Positions 8,376-15,891 of a stretch of DNA of 41,942 nt are shown here, piece after piece. A program made the translations under genes and the position numbers. The notes under the pieces were generated by a model. It was not told where the DNA came from. It made no database searches and was given only the letters and a program-made list of their open reading frames with translations. The stretch comes from Candidatus Segetimicrobium genomatis (GTDB lineage: Bacteria > Sysuimicrobiota > Sysuimicrobiia > Sysuimicrobiales > Segetimicrobiaceae). Numbering within the stretch: the stretch's first letter is position 1; each line of letters opens with the position of its first letter. The DNA is taken from assembly GCA_005882275.1 (NCBI GenBank), contig VBAK01000125.1:1-41942 (forward strand), in the 5' to 3' direction.

Positions 8376-9215
8376 CTACCCCGGCGGGATGCGGCGGGCC
8401 CCCAGGTACCGATCTCGGAAGTAGGGTTCGTCGATCGAGGACATGACTACACCCCGGGAATACGATGCGTGGATGAATTGACTGCTCCCCACATAGATGC
8501 CCACGTGTGACGGACCGGGATCGGTGGTCTGGAAGAAGACGAGGTCGCCGGGCTCGAGCGCCCCTCTCGTCACCGGCGTGCCGGTCTGGTACTGACCGTA
8601 CGACGTGCGCGGCAGCGTCCGCCCGGCCTCGGCGTAGACGCGCGAGACCAGTCCCGAGCAGTCAAACCCATTCGATCCGGTCCCGGACGGTTGATACGGC
8701 CTCCCGAGGTAGCCGGTGGCGATCCGCACGATCCCCGACGGCCCGCCGGCGCTGCGCTGCGGGACGGCGGCCTGGGCGGGCTCGGGCGCGCCGGCCGGTG
8801 AGGAACGGTGCTCGGGCGCCGGCTGAAGCAGCGGCGCGTCGGGGCGTGGGGTGAGCGGTGCGCTCGGGCGCGGCGCGGGCCCTGTGCTCGGGGTGATGCT
8901 CTCCCTCGGTCGCGGTGGGCGACCCGCGCTTGGACGCGGGGTGAGGCGTGCGTCCGATCGCGGGGAGGGCCGCGCGCTCGACCTCGTGGCCGCGGTGGAA
9001 GGTCCGGGAATGATCAGCCGCAGTCCGGGATGGATGATCGTGGACAACGAGAGGTGGTTGGCGGCCGCCAGGTCCGCCGGCCGGATGCCGAGCCGGTGCG
9101 AGATCCGCCACAGCGTATCGCCCTGGCGCACCACGTACACCTGGCCGGCGTCGGCCGCGCCGGCCGGCCAGAGCATCGCCAGCAGGAAGATGAGCCCGGC
9201 CAAGCCTCGCCACAT
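8376..9215 (-). CDS. LysM plus NlpC/P60 peptidoglycan endopeptidase, secreted
   Basis: 279 aa. Signal peptide (1-24, LAGLIFLLAMLWPAGAADA); one LysM domain (about 26-70, VYVVRQGDTLWRISHRLGI to PGLRLIIP) that anchors to glycan chains; a low-complexity Pro/Arg/Ser linker (about 74-155) built from degenerate PRPSA/PRPDA-like units; and a C-terminal NlpC/P60 domain (about 158-279). The triad is visible: Cys186 in NGFDCSGLV, His237 in PSHVGIYVG and His249 in FIHAS. Such enzymes cleave D-gamma-glutamyl-meso-DAP or related stem bonds. This fits the wall-related genes nearby. It is divergent from the BFN gene, with an inverted repeat in the shared upstream region. Confidence 0.95.
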   Translation of the reverse strand: MWRGLAGLIFLLAMLWPAGAADAGQVYVVRQGDTLWRISHRLGIRPADLAAANHLSLSTIIHPGLRLIIPGPSTAATRSSARPSPRSDARLTPRPSAGRPPRPRESITPSTGPAPRPSAPLTPRPDAPLLQPAPEHRSSPAGAPEPAQAAVPQRSAGGPSGIVRIATGYLGRPYQPSGTGSNGFDCSGLVSRVYAEAGRTLPRTSYGQYQTGTPVTRGALEPGDLVFFQTTDPGPSHVGIYVGSSQFIHASYSRGVVMSSIDEPYFRDRYLGARRIPPG

Positions 9216-9350
9216 CGGCGTCGCCCTCCCTCTCCCGGTCTCGGGTCTCTCTGGCGAGTGCGCCGGCGCGCATCACGCGACGCCGGTGGAGTTGTTCACA
9301 TGCGCGGTGGACTCGATCGGCCTCCCGTAACGGTGATGTATGTATGCCCA

Positions 9351-9400
9351 AAGCGTGTTCGTCTCAGCCCACACGCTTCCTCCAGACAATGCTGGATTTT
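9351..9400. repeat. Two inverted repeats in the nlpC/bfn divergent region
   Basis: First dyad: AAGCGTGT (9351-9358) and ACACGCTT (9371-9378), a perfect 8-bp stem with a 12-nt loop. Second: TCCAG (9381-9385) and CTGGA (9392-9396) with a 6-nt loop, followed by TTTT (9397-9400), terminator-like on the plus strand although no plus-strand gene lies immediately upstream. They may be operators for either neighbour or part of the nlpC leader. I compared the leader by eye with the ydaO c-di-AMP riboswitch, which often precedes such hydrolases, and did not recognise it. Confidence 0.45.
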
Positions 9401-9417
9401 CCCTCACCTGGGCACTC

Positions 9418-9426
9418 TGTTATAAT
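9418..9426 (+). promoter_or_regulatory. Extended -10 promoter of the BFN gene
   Basis: A perfect TATAAT at 9421-9426 is preceded by TGT, giving an extended TGn -10 element. The -35 position (about 9398-9403, TTTCCC) is poor, as is usual for extended -10 promoters. Predicted transcription start is near 9433, leaving a leader of about 35 nt with a GGAGG ribosome binding site before the ATG at 9468. Confidence 0.6.
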
Positions 9427-9467
9427 GGACGGGCCATACAACGACCCTGCGCCCCGGAGGCCTCGGC

Positions 9468-9947
9468 ATGATCGGGATGAAGGTGCGGACCGTCGCGATG
9501 GATCAGCAGATGAACCCGGTAGTCCTGCTCGTTGACAACGCTGAGACCCTCGCGCTCCCGATTTGGATCGGCACGGCCGAGGCCCAGTCGATCGCCCTCG
9601 AGCTCCAGGGGGTGCGGATGCCGCGCCCCATGACCCACGATCTCCTCCGGGCCATCCTCGCGCAGCTCACGGTGAGCGTCAACCGGATCGTCGTCACGGA
9701 CATCCAGAATGGGACGTACTTCGCGGAGATCCACCTCAAAAACAACGGCGCCGATGTGGTCATCGACTCGCGGCCGAGCGACGCCATCGCTCTGGCGCTT
9801 CGGACCGAGGCGCCCATCTACGTCGAGGAAAAGGTCGCCGCCAACGGGATCCAGCTGAAGAAAGCGTTCGACGAACATGAAGTGGAAGAATTCAAGAAGT
9901 TCCTGGAAAAGGTCAAACCGCAGGATTTCAAGCAGAAGGACGCCTAG
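9468..9947 (+). CDS. Bifunctional nuclease (BFN/DUF151) domain protein
   Basis: 159 aa, the normal length for stand-alone BFN proteins. Marks: NPVVLLVDNAETLALPIWIGTAEA, IALELQGVRMPRPMTHDLL, the central NGTYFAEIHL and the signature DSRPSDAIALALRTEAPIYV, followed by a charged C-terminal tail (EHEVEEFKKFLEKVKPQD). The family is named for plant proteins with RNase and DNase activity; the bacterial role is not settled. GGAGG sits 8-10 nt before the ATG and an extended -10 promoter lies about 45 bp upstream. It is monocistronic: the next gene converges 2 bp after the stop. Confidence 0.92.
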   Translation: MIGMKVRTVAMDQQMNPVVLLVDNAETLALPIWIGTAEAQSIALELQGVRMPRPMTHDLLRAILAQLTVSVNRIVVTDIQNGTYFAEIHLKNNGADVVIDSRPSDAIALALRTEAPIYVEEKVAANGIQLKKAFDEHEVEEFKKFLEKVKPQDFKQKDA

Positions 9948-9949
9948 CG

Positions 9950-10696
9950 CTACCCGGTCACCACCCCGCCCGAAACGATCAGCGCCTGCCCTGTGATATA
10001 GGCCGACTCGTCGGACGCCAGAAACACCGCCGCGCGCCCGATCTCCTCGGGCTGGATGAACCGCCCCAGGGGGATCCGCGCGGCGATCTGCTCGCGCTCG
10101 GCGATCGTGCGGCCGGCGTGGGACCCCGTCTCCGTATAGCCGGGCGCAATGGCGTTCACCCGGATCTGCGGTGCGAGATCGCGCGCCAGGCACCGGGTCA
10201 GCATCAGGACCGCGGCTTTGCTCACGCTGTAGTGGAGCGGAGCGTCCCCCGGCTCGATCCCCCGCATCGAGGCGATGTTGATGATCGCTCCCCGCCCCTG
10301 CCGGGCCATGATCTCCCCGGCCGCCCGGCTGGCGAAGAACGGGCCGGTCACGTGGACGGCCAGCATGCGGGCCCACCGCGCTTCGTCGATCTGCCAGAGG
10401 CCCGCCCGGTCCTCGAACCCGGCGTTGTTGACCAGGATGTCCACCCGCCCCAGGGTCTCTGCCGCCTGGCCGATCAGCGCGCGGGCATCGGCCGGATCAC
10501 CGACGTCGGCCTGGACGGCGAGCGCGCGCCCCCCGGCCCGCACAATGGCATCGGCGGCGGCCTGGGCTTCCCCGATCGACCGGGCGGCGTTGAGCACGAC
10601 CGCCGCGCCCTCGCGGGCCAGGGCCTGGGCGATCGCCCGGCCGATTCCCCGGCTCGACCCCGTGACCACGGCGACCCGGTGGCGGAGACGCATCAT
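9950..10696 (-). CDS. Short-chain dehydrogenase/reductase, FabG-like
   Basis: NAD(P)-dependent oxidoreductase of 248 aa, standard length for a classical SDR. Seen: the Rossmann glycine motif TGSSRGIGRA; DVGDPADA after beta 3; LVNNAGF; catalytic Ser in INIASMRG, Tyr-x3-Lys in HYSVSKAAVL, and the PG motif in NAIAPGYTETGS; C-terminal YITGQALIVSGG. It resembles 3-oxoacyl-ACP reductase and glucose-1-dehydrogenase-like enzymes, but the substrate cannot be fixed. The start at 10696 overlaps the DUF402 stop (ATGATG), so the two are translationally coupled. The frame remains open upstream but without SDR similarity. Confidence 0.93.
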   Translation of the reverse strand: MMRLRHRVAVVTGSSRGIGRAIAQALAREGAAVVLNAARSIGEAQAAADAIVRAGGRALAVQADVGDPADARALIGQAAETLGRVDILVNNAGFEDRAGLWQIDEARWARMLAVHVTGPFFASRAAGEIMARQGRGAIINIASMRGIEPGDAPLHYSVSKAAVLMLTRCLARDLAPQIRVNAIAPGYTETGSHAGRTIAEREQIAARIPLGRFIQPEEIGRAAVFLASDESAYITGQALIVSGGVVTG

Positions 10697-11217
10697 CGGC
10701 GCTCCGGCCGCCGCTCCATCGCCACCCGCGACGCCGCTTCCGTCACCATCACCACCTCGGCGTACTCCCGCATCACCCGGTCGGCCGCCGCAGCGATCTC
10801 CCCGCGTCGCTCCGCCGGCAGATCCGCCGGCAGCCGGTCCTCGTCGAGGACGCGAGCGCGGAGGTCGGGGGTCACCAGGACGTCGACCTCGAGGTCCTGC
10901 CACTCCACCCGCCCGGCGGCGATGCTGGCCGGGCCGCTCAGGTTGAAGTACCAGGCGATGGTCTCCCGCTGCGGGGACACCCAGTGGTAGACGTTGTAGG
11001 GACGATCGGCCCAGAAGTAGGCGACCGTGACGGTTCCGGCGGGAAGGTCCAGCAGCCCGGCGACGCGGCGGGGGGCCGAGATTGGGTAGAGCAGCACCGC
11101 GGCGCGGGGCGCGTTCATCATCGCGGCCTCGCAGGGAAAGGTCTGGACCGCGCCGGCGAGCGTGTGCTTGACCTCGAGGATCTCCATGCGGGGAGTCTTT
11201 CGGATCGCGGACCGCAT
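10693..11217 (-). CDS. DUF402 family protein (possible nucleotide phosphatase)
   Basis: 174 aa. The DUF402 core is clear: VAYFWADRPYNVYHWVSPQ, IAWYFNLSGPASI, then WQDLEVDVLVTPDLRARVLDEDRLPADLP, with a helical C-terminus. Characterised relatives include FomD and nucleoside tri/diphosphate phosphatases, which use a cluster of acidic residues and a divalent metal such as those in DLEVDVLVTPD. The ATG at 11217 gives the longest form; a second ATG at 11187 (MEILEVKHTL) is equally possible and nearer the conserved part. Stop and start overlap with the SDR gene. The spoVR stop is 51 bp upstream on the same strand, so it may be a late gene of the prkA operon. The biological substrate is unknown. Confidence 0.82.
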   Translation of the reverse strand: MRSAIRKTPRMEILEVKHTLAGAVQTFPCEAAMMNAPRAAVLLYPISAPRRVAGLLDLPAGTVTVAYFWADRPYNVYHWVSPQRETIAWYFNLSGPASIAAGRVEWQDLEVDVLVTPDLRARVLDEDRLPADLPAERRGEIAAAADRVMREYAEVVMVTEAASRVAMERRPERR

Positions 11218-11268
11218 CCCCTCCAGACGGTCCTCCGCGCCTTCGGGGGAGCGGGACGGACGTGCGGG

Positions 11269-12426
11269 CTAGGTCGAGGACAGCCCCCGGCGGTCGTACG
11301 TGTACACTTTGCCGTTGGCCCGGAGTTTCACCGGGTTGCGCCAGAGGGAGTAGACCGCGCGCAGGAAGAGGTTGACCCGCTTCGGCTCCAGTTTGCGGTC
11401 CTCGTCCAGGTGGGCGAGCAGGAGATCCCGGCCCTGGGAGGCGGGATCGACCTCGATCCGCGGCTCGCCCTTGTACAGCTTCTGCGCGATCAGCATCTCC
11501 TTCACTTTCTGGAGGTCGTAGCTCTTCTGCTTCTCCTTGGGATCGTAGACGAAGATGTCCAGGCGCCGCACGAGCTCATCGGTCAGGACGAGGTCGATCA
11601 GGCTCACGTCCTCGTAGAACCGGCGGATCTCCAGCACCCGGTCGAACCCGGCCTGGTCGCGCAGGGCGGCGAAGAACGTGTAGCCGATGGTGTAGGGCGC
11701 GGGCCGGTTGGAGAGCTGGACCGAGATGGTCGCCCATTCCTTGGCGGTGAGGAGCCGGTTGAGCAGCTCGGCCTCGACAAACGTCGCCCATCCCTCGTTG
11801 ATGATGTGGGTCCGCTGGATGAGGTCGAAGTATTCCGCCTCCTCCCGAATCGACTCGAGCAGGATGCGCTCGAAGTCCTCCAGGGGGGCCCGCTCCTCGA
11901 GATAGTAGATCAGCCGCTTCTTGAGTTCCGGGCCGCTCCGCTCGAACGCGTTCACCGACGTCGCCACGGTGAGCAGCGCATCGAGCAGCTTCTCCACCCG
12001 CTCCCGGCCGTACCGGACTTCGAAGGACCGGATCATCCGGGCGTGCTGCTCCGCGAGGTTCAGCATGTTCTTGTTGGACTTGCGGTACCAGTGGTTGTTC
12101 GCAAAGAAATCCGCGTGGCCGAGCACGTGGGCGATCACCAGCACGTTCTGCAGATAGGTGTTGGCGCTGCGCAGGAAGGCGTGCGACGGCGCGGTATTCA
12201 GGACGAGCTCGAGGATGCTGAAGACCTCCTTGCTCTGCTGGAGGACCAGCTCCTTGTAGGTTCCGCCCCAATACCAGTGGATGAACCGGTTCGGGAGGCC
12301 CATGCTGGCGACTTCGGCGATCTCGTCGCTGTCGGTGATCTGGAAGACGACCGGATCGAATGCCAGCCCGCGGTCGCGGGCCAGATCCTCCAGCTCGTGG
12401 ATGACCGTCTGATACTCGCCGATCAT
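11269..12426 (-). CDS. spoVR: SpoVR family protein (YcgB-like)
   Basis: 385 aa, shorter than Bacillus SpoVR (about 470) or E. coli YcgB (about 510). Conserved features: VASMGLPNRFIHWYWGGTYK, a His-rich segment with VIAHVLGHADFFANNHWY, NEGWATFVEAELLNRL, and PYTIGYTFFAALRD. SpoVR/YcgB proteins have no settled biochemical role; they are co-inherited with PrkA and YhbH/YeaH in sporulation or stationary-phase and nitrogen-stress responses. Here it is the third gene after prkA and yhbH, 16 bp after the yhbH stop. The missing length is mainly at the C-terminus and in the N-terminal lead-in. Confidence 0.92.
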   Translation of the reverse strand: MIGEYQTVIHELEDLARDRGLAFDPVVFQITDSDEIAEVASMGLPNRFIHWYWGGTYKELVLQQSKEVFSILELVLNTAPSHAFLRSANTYLQNVLVIAHVLGHADFFANNHWYRKSNKNMLNLAEQHARMIRSFEVRYGRERVEKLLDALLTVATSVNAFERSGPELKKRLIYYLEERAPLEDFERILLESIREEAEYFDLIQRTHIINEGWATFVEAELLNRLLTAKEWATISVQLSNRPAPYTIGYTFFAALRDQAGFDRVLEIRRFYEDVSLIDLVLTDELVRRLDIFVYDPKEKQKSYDLQKVKEMLIAQKLYKGEPRIEVDPASQGRDLLLAHLDEDRKLEPKRVNLFLRAVYSLWRNPVKLRANGKVYTYDRRGLSST

Positions 12427-12442
12427 GGGTCCGCCCCCCCGC

Positions 12443-13597
12443 CTACCGCCGCGCGGTCCCGGCGTAGCGCCGGGAGGCCTGGGCGTCGAAGAACGCGAGG
12501 AAATCCTTCATCGCCGCCCGGATCGTCTCCAGGTCCATCAGGTTGGCAAACGTGGCGCCCTCGCCCGTCTTGGCGGCCTCCTGCACATACTCGCTGAAGC
12601 CGCCGATCCCCCGGCCCCCCGGGTTCACGTGCCCATAGATGACCAGGTCGAACGCCCCCCGGGCCTCCTCGAACCGCTTCTTGGCCAGGTCGAAGTCGCC
12701 CGAACTCGTCTCCCCGTCGGTAAACATGAAGAGAAACTTGTCGTACTCCCCGGCGCCATCGAGCAGCTCGACCGCCTTCTCGAACCCGGTGCTGATGTGG
12801 GTCCCCCCGCTCGACTCCACGCAGAAGAACTCGTCGCGGGTCTTCTCCTCGGCGACGTCCTGAAACACCACGTACCGGCGGAGGTTGGTCGGATACCGGC
12901 GCTCGAGATAGTGCCAGAGGATGAAGATCGTCTTGCGGACCAGCGACAGGTACTCCCCGCGCATCGAGCCGGAGACGTCGAGGACGTACACTTCCACCGA
13001 GCGGTTGTTCTGGAACGTCGTCGGGTCCTCGATGAAGTACCAGGCGTCCTGCTGCACGTCGACGTCGTAGTCGAGGGCGCCGCGCTCCCGGGCGTTGCGG
13101 AACAGGCTCTGGACCATCGTCTCCTCGAGGTTGAGATCCGCCCGGAGGCCGATCCGATCCAGATCGTCCAGCTCCGGGATGTCCTGGCTCTCCACCTCGC
13201 CCCAGCGGGCCGGTTCGTGGAAGCTCGGGAGCCGCATCTCCTCCAGCAGCACCTCCTGCGCGAGCTTGACGAACTCGTCGAAGTCCAGCTCGACCCGGAG
13301 CTCCTTGCCGTGGTGGTCGCCGCCCAGGAGCCCGCCCAGCGCCTGGATTCGCTCGTCCCCGGCGCCCTGCCCGGCGGCGCCGGCGCCCCCGGCCCCGCTT
13401 CCCGCCCCCTGGGCGAGGTACTGGGTCTCCTCGGCGAACTTCAGGGTCGGCAGATCCAGCGTGGCGATCTGGGTCTTGACCTTGCCGTCGATGATCAGCT
13501 CCTTCTGCTGGATCAGCTCGTTGAGGTTCTGCTTGAGGTACTCGCGCAGGTGCTGATCGTGTTTGTGCTGGGCGATTCGCCCTCGGTGGATCTTCAC
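12443..13597 (-). CDS. yhbH: YhbH/YeaH family protein (DUF444, VWA-like)
   Basis: 384 aa starting with GTG at 13597, which shares one base with the prkA stop (TAGTG). N-terminal basic region, then a Gly/Ala-rich low-complexity loop (about residues 64-82), then a von Willebrand A-like domain with a MIDAS motif DVSGSMRGEY (D-x-S-x-S) and FTDGETSSGDFD. The family acts in the PrkA/SpoVR stress pathway, probably as an adaptor between the kinase/ATPase and its targets; this is known only from genetics and co-occurrence. It lies between prkA and spoVR, the order seen in Bacillus and Enterobacteria. Confidence 0.93.
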   Translation of the reverse strand: MKIHRGRIAQHKHDQHLREYLKQNLNELIQQKELIIDGKVKTQIATLDLPTLKFAEETQYLAQGAGSGAGGAGAAGQGAGDERIQALGGLLGGDHHGKELRVELDFDEFVKLAQEVLLEEMRLPSFHEPARWGEVESQDIPELDDLDRIGLRADLNLEETMVQSLFRNARERGALDYDVDVQQDAWYFIEDPTTFQNNRSVEVYVLDVSGSMRGEYLSLVRKTIFILWHYLERRYPTNLRRYVVFQDVAEEKTRDEFFCVESSGGTHISTGFEKAVELLDGAGEYDKFLFMFTDGETSSGDFDLAKKRFEEARGAFDLVIYGHVNPGGRGIGGFSEYVQEAAKTGEGATFANLMDLETIRAAMKDFLAFFDAQASRRYAGTARR

Positions 13598-15261
13598 TAG
13601 AAGCTCCGGCCGATCACCTTGAACAGCGCGCGGGCGCAGTGCTGGCAGTAGCCGTGCTCCTCGACGGCGCTGCTCTGCAGCACGTCGAGCAGCTCGCGGC
13701 TCTTCGCATCCATTTCCTCGGTCTTCTCGTACAGCCTGAGGCAGTTCTTGATCTTGTTGAAGACGATCTCGTTGATGGCGCCGCGGAGATGCTCGTGGTC
13801 GCGGTAGCTCATGCGCCGGAGCTCGTCCCGCCGCTCCACGAGCACGTTCTCGAACGCCACCCGGCCCTGGCGGCTGATCTGCCGCTTTTGGACCAGCGCC
13901 CCCTCGATCTCGTCGACCAGTTCCTTCTCGCTGTCGGACAGGGTTTCTCCGAGCACGTTGCGGGCGGCCGCGTCGAGATAGTTGAGGTAGAGATTCTGGC
14001 CGTAATCGTAGAAGTGCGTCGGGACGATGTCCTCGACGATCTGGTCGACCTTCTTGTTCACGAAATCAACCTTGGTCTCTTCGAACACCTTCAATAGATC
14101 TTTCTGGTTCAGGTCCTTGATCGACTGGTGCTCAAACGTGCGTTCGATCGACTCGGTCATGATCTCGAGGTCGAGGCACTGCCGCGCCCGCGTATAGGCG
14201 AGGGAGAAGGCATCCTCGAAGAACCGGGGGGACAGCCCGCGCAGCCCCTGGGACTCCTGCCGGGTCCGGACGGCGTACCGCGCGGCCAGTTCGAACACGT
14301 CCTGCGGGATGTGCTTGGTCTCCCCGCGCACCTGGTTCGCCCGCTCCACCTGCGTGCGGTAAATGCGCATCTCCCCCTCGATGTCGACGTTGTACGGGAA
14401 GTCGACCTTGTGGATCCGCCCCCGCAGGGGCTCCATGATGTCCTCGGCGAGGAAGACGTTGTACTCGGGGTAGTTCGTGTGGCCGATCACGACCTCGTCG
14501 ACGTGCACCGTCGGGAAGTTGGCCAGGTCGATCCGCTTCGACTGGATCAGCTCCAGCAGGAGGGAGAGGAGCTGGCGGCGGCTCTTGAAGACCTCGGTCC
14601 AGTCCAGGATCCCCCGGTTCGCCCAGATGACCTTCCCCTCGAAATCGTAGGCGTCCGGGTCGTAGGTGGACCCGCGCTCCTTCAGCATCGCAAAGTTGAT
14701 GTTGCCGACGAAGTTGGTGATGTCTTCCCGCCGCAGGTCGGTCGGCGTGTGCTTGGCCACCCCGATCTTGTCGCGGGCCGAGATGAAGACCTGGCGCACG
14801 GGCACCGTCTTCCACCCCCCCTGCGCACCGATCGTGCGCTCGCAGACGGGGCAGGGGACCGCCTCCTCGTGCCACCAGATGCCTTCGGCTTCCCGGTCCT
14901 CCGCAGGAATCAGATCAAACGGGTGCTGGTGGAACGGGCACCCGTCCACCGCGTACACCGCGCCGTCGGGCTTGCTCGAATACTCTTCGAGCCGCCGCTT
15001 GATTTTGTCCACGGTCATCGACTTGCCGGAGCCCTGCGGCCCGACGAGGAGCAGCAGCCGCCGCTCCATGCTCATCGCATAGCCCTTGAAGAAGGCCACG
15101 ATGTCGTCGAGCTGGCGGTCCATCCCGTAGATCCCCTCGAAGACCTTGGCCTTGCCGAAGTAGTCGATCATGTCGGCGATATAGTGCAGGGTGGTCCGCG
15201 TCAGGCGCGGGTCACGCCGGCTCGCTGCGATGTAGGACGCGACGGTGTCGATCGTGTTCAT
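13597..15261 (-). CDS. prkA: PrkA-type AAA+ serine protein kinase / ATPase
   Basis: 554 aa from the ATG at 15261, chosen because AGGAG lies 6 nt upstream; the frame is open to 15504 but that part is leader-like. An AAA+ module carries Walker A GPQGSGKS (74-81) and later ANRGILDWTEVFK and VIGHTNYPEYNVFL, followed by a kinase-like helical C-terminal half. PrkA acts in sporulation and stress signalling and has been reported both as a Ser kinase and as an ATP-dependent protease. It is shorter than the 630-640 aa of Bacillus and E. coli PrkA. Two CxxC pairs (CPVC 137-140; CQHC 539-542 in the last 16 residues) could form a metal site. It heads the prkA-yhbH-spoVR operon. Confidence 0.95.
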   Translation of the reverse strand: MNTIDTVASYIAASRRDPRLTRTTLHYIADMIDYFGKAKVFEGIYGMDRQLDDIVAFFKGYAMSMERRLLLLVGPQGSGKSMTVDKIKRRLEEYSSKPDGAVYAVDGCPFHQHPFDLIPAEDREAEGIWWHEEAVPCPVCERTIGAQGGWKTVPVRQVFISARDKIGVAKHTPTDLRREDITNFVGNINFAMLKERGSTYDPDAYDFEGKVIWANRGILDWTEVFKSRRQLLSLLLELIQSKRIDLANFPTVHVDEVVIGHTNYPEYNVFLAEDIMEPLRGRIHKVDFPYNVDIEGEMRIYRTQVERANQVRGETKHIPQDVFELAARYAVRTRQESQGLRGLSPRFFEDAFSLAYTRARQCLDLEIMTESIERTFEHQSIKDLNQKDLLKVFEETKVDFVNKKVDQIVEDIVPTHFYDYGQNLYLNYLDAAARNVLGETLSDSEKELVDEIEGALVQKRQISRQGRVAFENVLVERRDELRRMSYRDHEHLRGAINEIVFNKIKNCLRLYEKTEEMDAKSRELLDVLQSSAVEEHGYCQHCARALFKVIGRSF

Positions 15262-15376
15262 CGTCATCTCCTGATGTAATGTACGCGGTGAACCCCCACG
15301 CCGGTTCGTCCCTGCCGCGTTGGCGAGCCTATCTTCCACTTTTCCCCATCTCCCGGGTGCGGAAACGCCCATCGCC

Positions 15377-15424
15377 AAAAACACAGAGACCCAGCGCGGG
15401 ATCCCAAGATCTCCCGGCTGAGTC
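15377..15424 (-). terminator. Terminator-like hairpin in the prkA leader
   Basis: On the minus strand GACTCAGC (15424-15417) pairs with GCTGGGTC (15395-15388) with one U-G wobble. It is stacked on an inner CGGGA/TCCCG stem (15416-15412 with 15401-15397) with a 10-nt loop and one bulged base. TCTGTG and then TTTTT (15381-15377) follow. This looks like an intrinsic terminator with a slightly displaced U-tract, between the strong promoter at 15573-15601 and prkA. Confidence 0.42.
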
Positions 15425-15566
15425 CCCACTCCCCCGACTCGCCCGTTCGGCCACGGCAGGTGATCCGATGCTACGACGTGTTCTGCGTCATCGACGCGCT
15501 CCATCGACCGCGGAGCGCTTTGAGTGCGATCACTTCTACCGCCTGTATGCCCAACGGCTTGATGTT
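15377..15566 (-). ncRNA. Putative small RNA or attenuated leader upstream of prkA
   Basis: The segment is bounded by a near-consensus promoter (start expected near 15566) and the hairpin ending near 15377, so about 190 nt would be transcribed before possible termination; read-through would reach prkA at 15261. It contains one short open frame (TTG near 15553 to TAG at 15471, about 27 codons, MGIQAVEVIALKALRGRW...) that could be a leader peptide. No known RNA family was recognised. This is inferred from flanking signals only. Confidence 0.28.
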
Positions 15567-15572
15567 TGAGCC

Positions 15573-15601
15573 AGTATAGTCCCGGCCGGGGGGCCTGTCA
15601 A
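15573..15601 (-). promoter_or_regulatory. Strong sigma-70-type promoter reading toward prkA
   Basis: On the minus strand TTGACA (15596-15601) and TATACT (15573-15578, 5 of 6) are separated by exactly 17 bp. This is the best promoter match seen in the window. It would start transcription near 15566, leaving about 305 nt of untranslated leader before the prkA ATG at 15261. Confidence 0.65.
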
Positions 15602-15891
15602 TGAAATGAGCGGCGGGCGCGCGCGTCCCGGCCGGCTCACGCGCGAGCGGCACCGCCCTCCGGGACCGGTCCCCCCGCCGGCGGCGGGGACCCGGCCGCG
15701 CCCCCCGACGGCGCCGCGCGCAATCGTCTGAAGACCGCCATCAATGGGCATAAAATCGACGAGGCAAACGGGACAAGTTCCTGCCAGGAAGCCATCCCCA
15801 CCGGGCCAGGACAGCGTCGCTCGGCTGAGCCGAAGCGACCTCTGGATCGCCGCGGGAAACGGCGCCCAGAAACGAACAGGAGCGTGACAGC
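15602..15891. other. Intergenic region upstream of the GGDEF response regulator
   Basis: This stretch between the prkA promoter and the response regulator is very GC-rich, with short self-complementary CCGGCCGG/GCGCGC patches. On the plus strand TAAAAT (15751-15756) resembles a -10 box, with a weak CTGAAG (15728-15733) at -35 spacing. I see no gene in it. The response-regulator frame is open from 15829 but has no start codon here. Confidence 0.35.

Noticed and set aside
9216-9350. ydaO/yuaA c-di-AMP riboswitch upstream of the NlpC/P60 gene
   Set aside because: Such hydrolases are often under this riboswitch, but by eye I could not find its conserved blocks; a covariance-model search would settle it.
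9950-10903. Longer start for the SDR gene at 10903
   Set aside because: The extra 69 residues are low-complexity and lie over the DUF402 gene; SDR similarity begins exactly at the ATG that overlaps the DUF402 stop.
15279-15569. Plus-strand 96-codon frame in the prkA upstream region
   Set aside because: No ribosome binding site or similarity, and it is antisense to the promoter, leader and hairpin described there; only the last 20 residues look protein-like.
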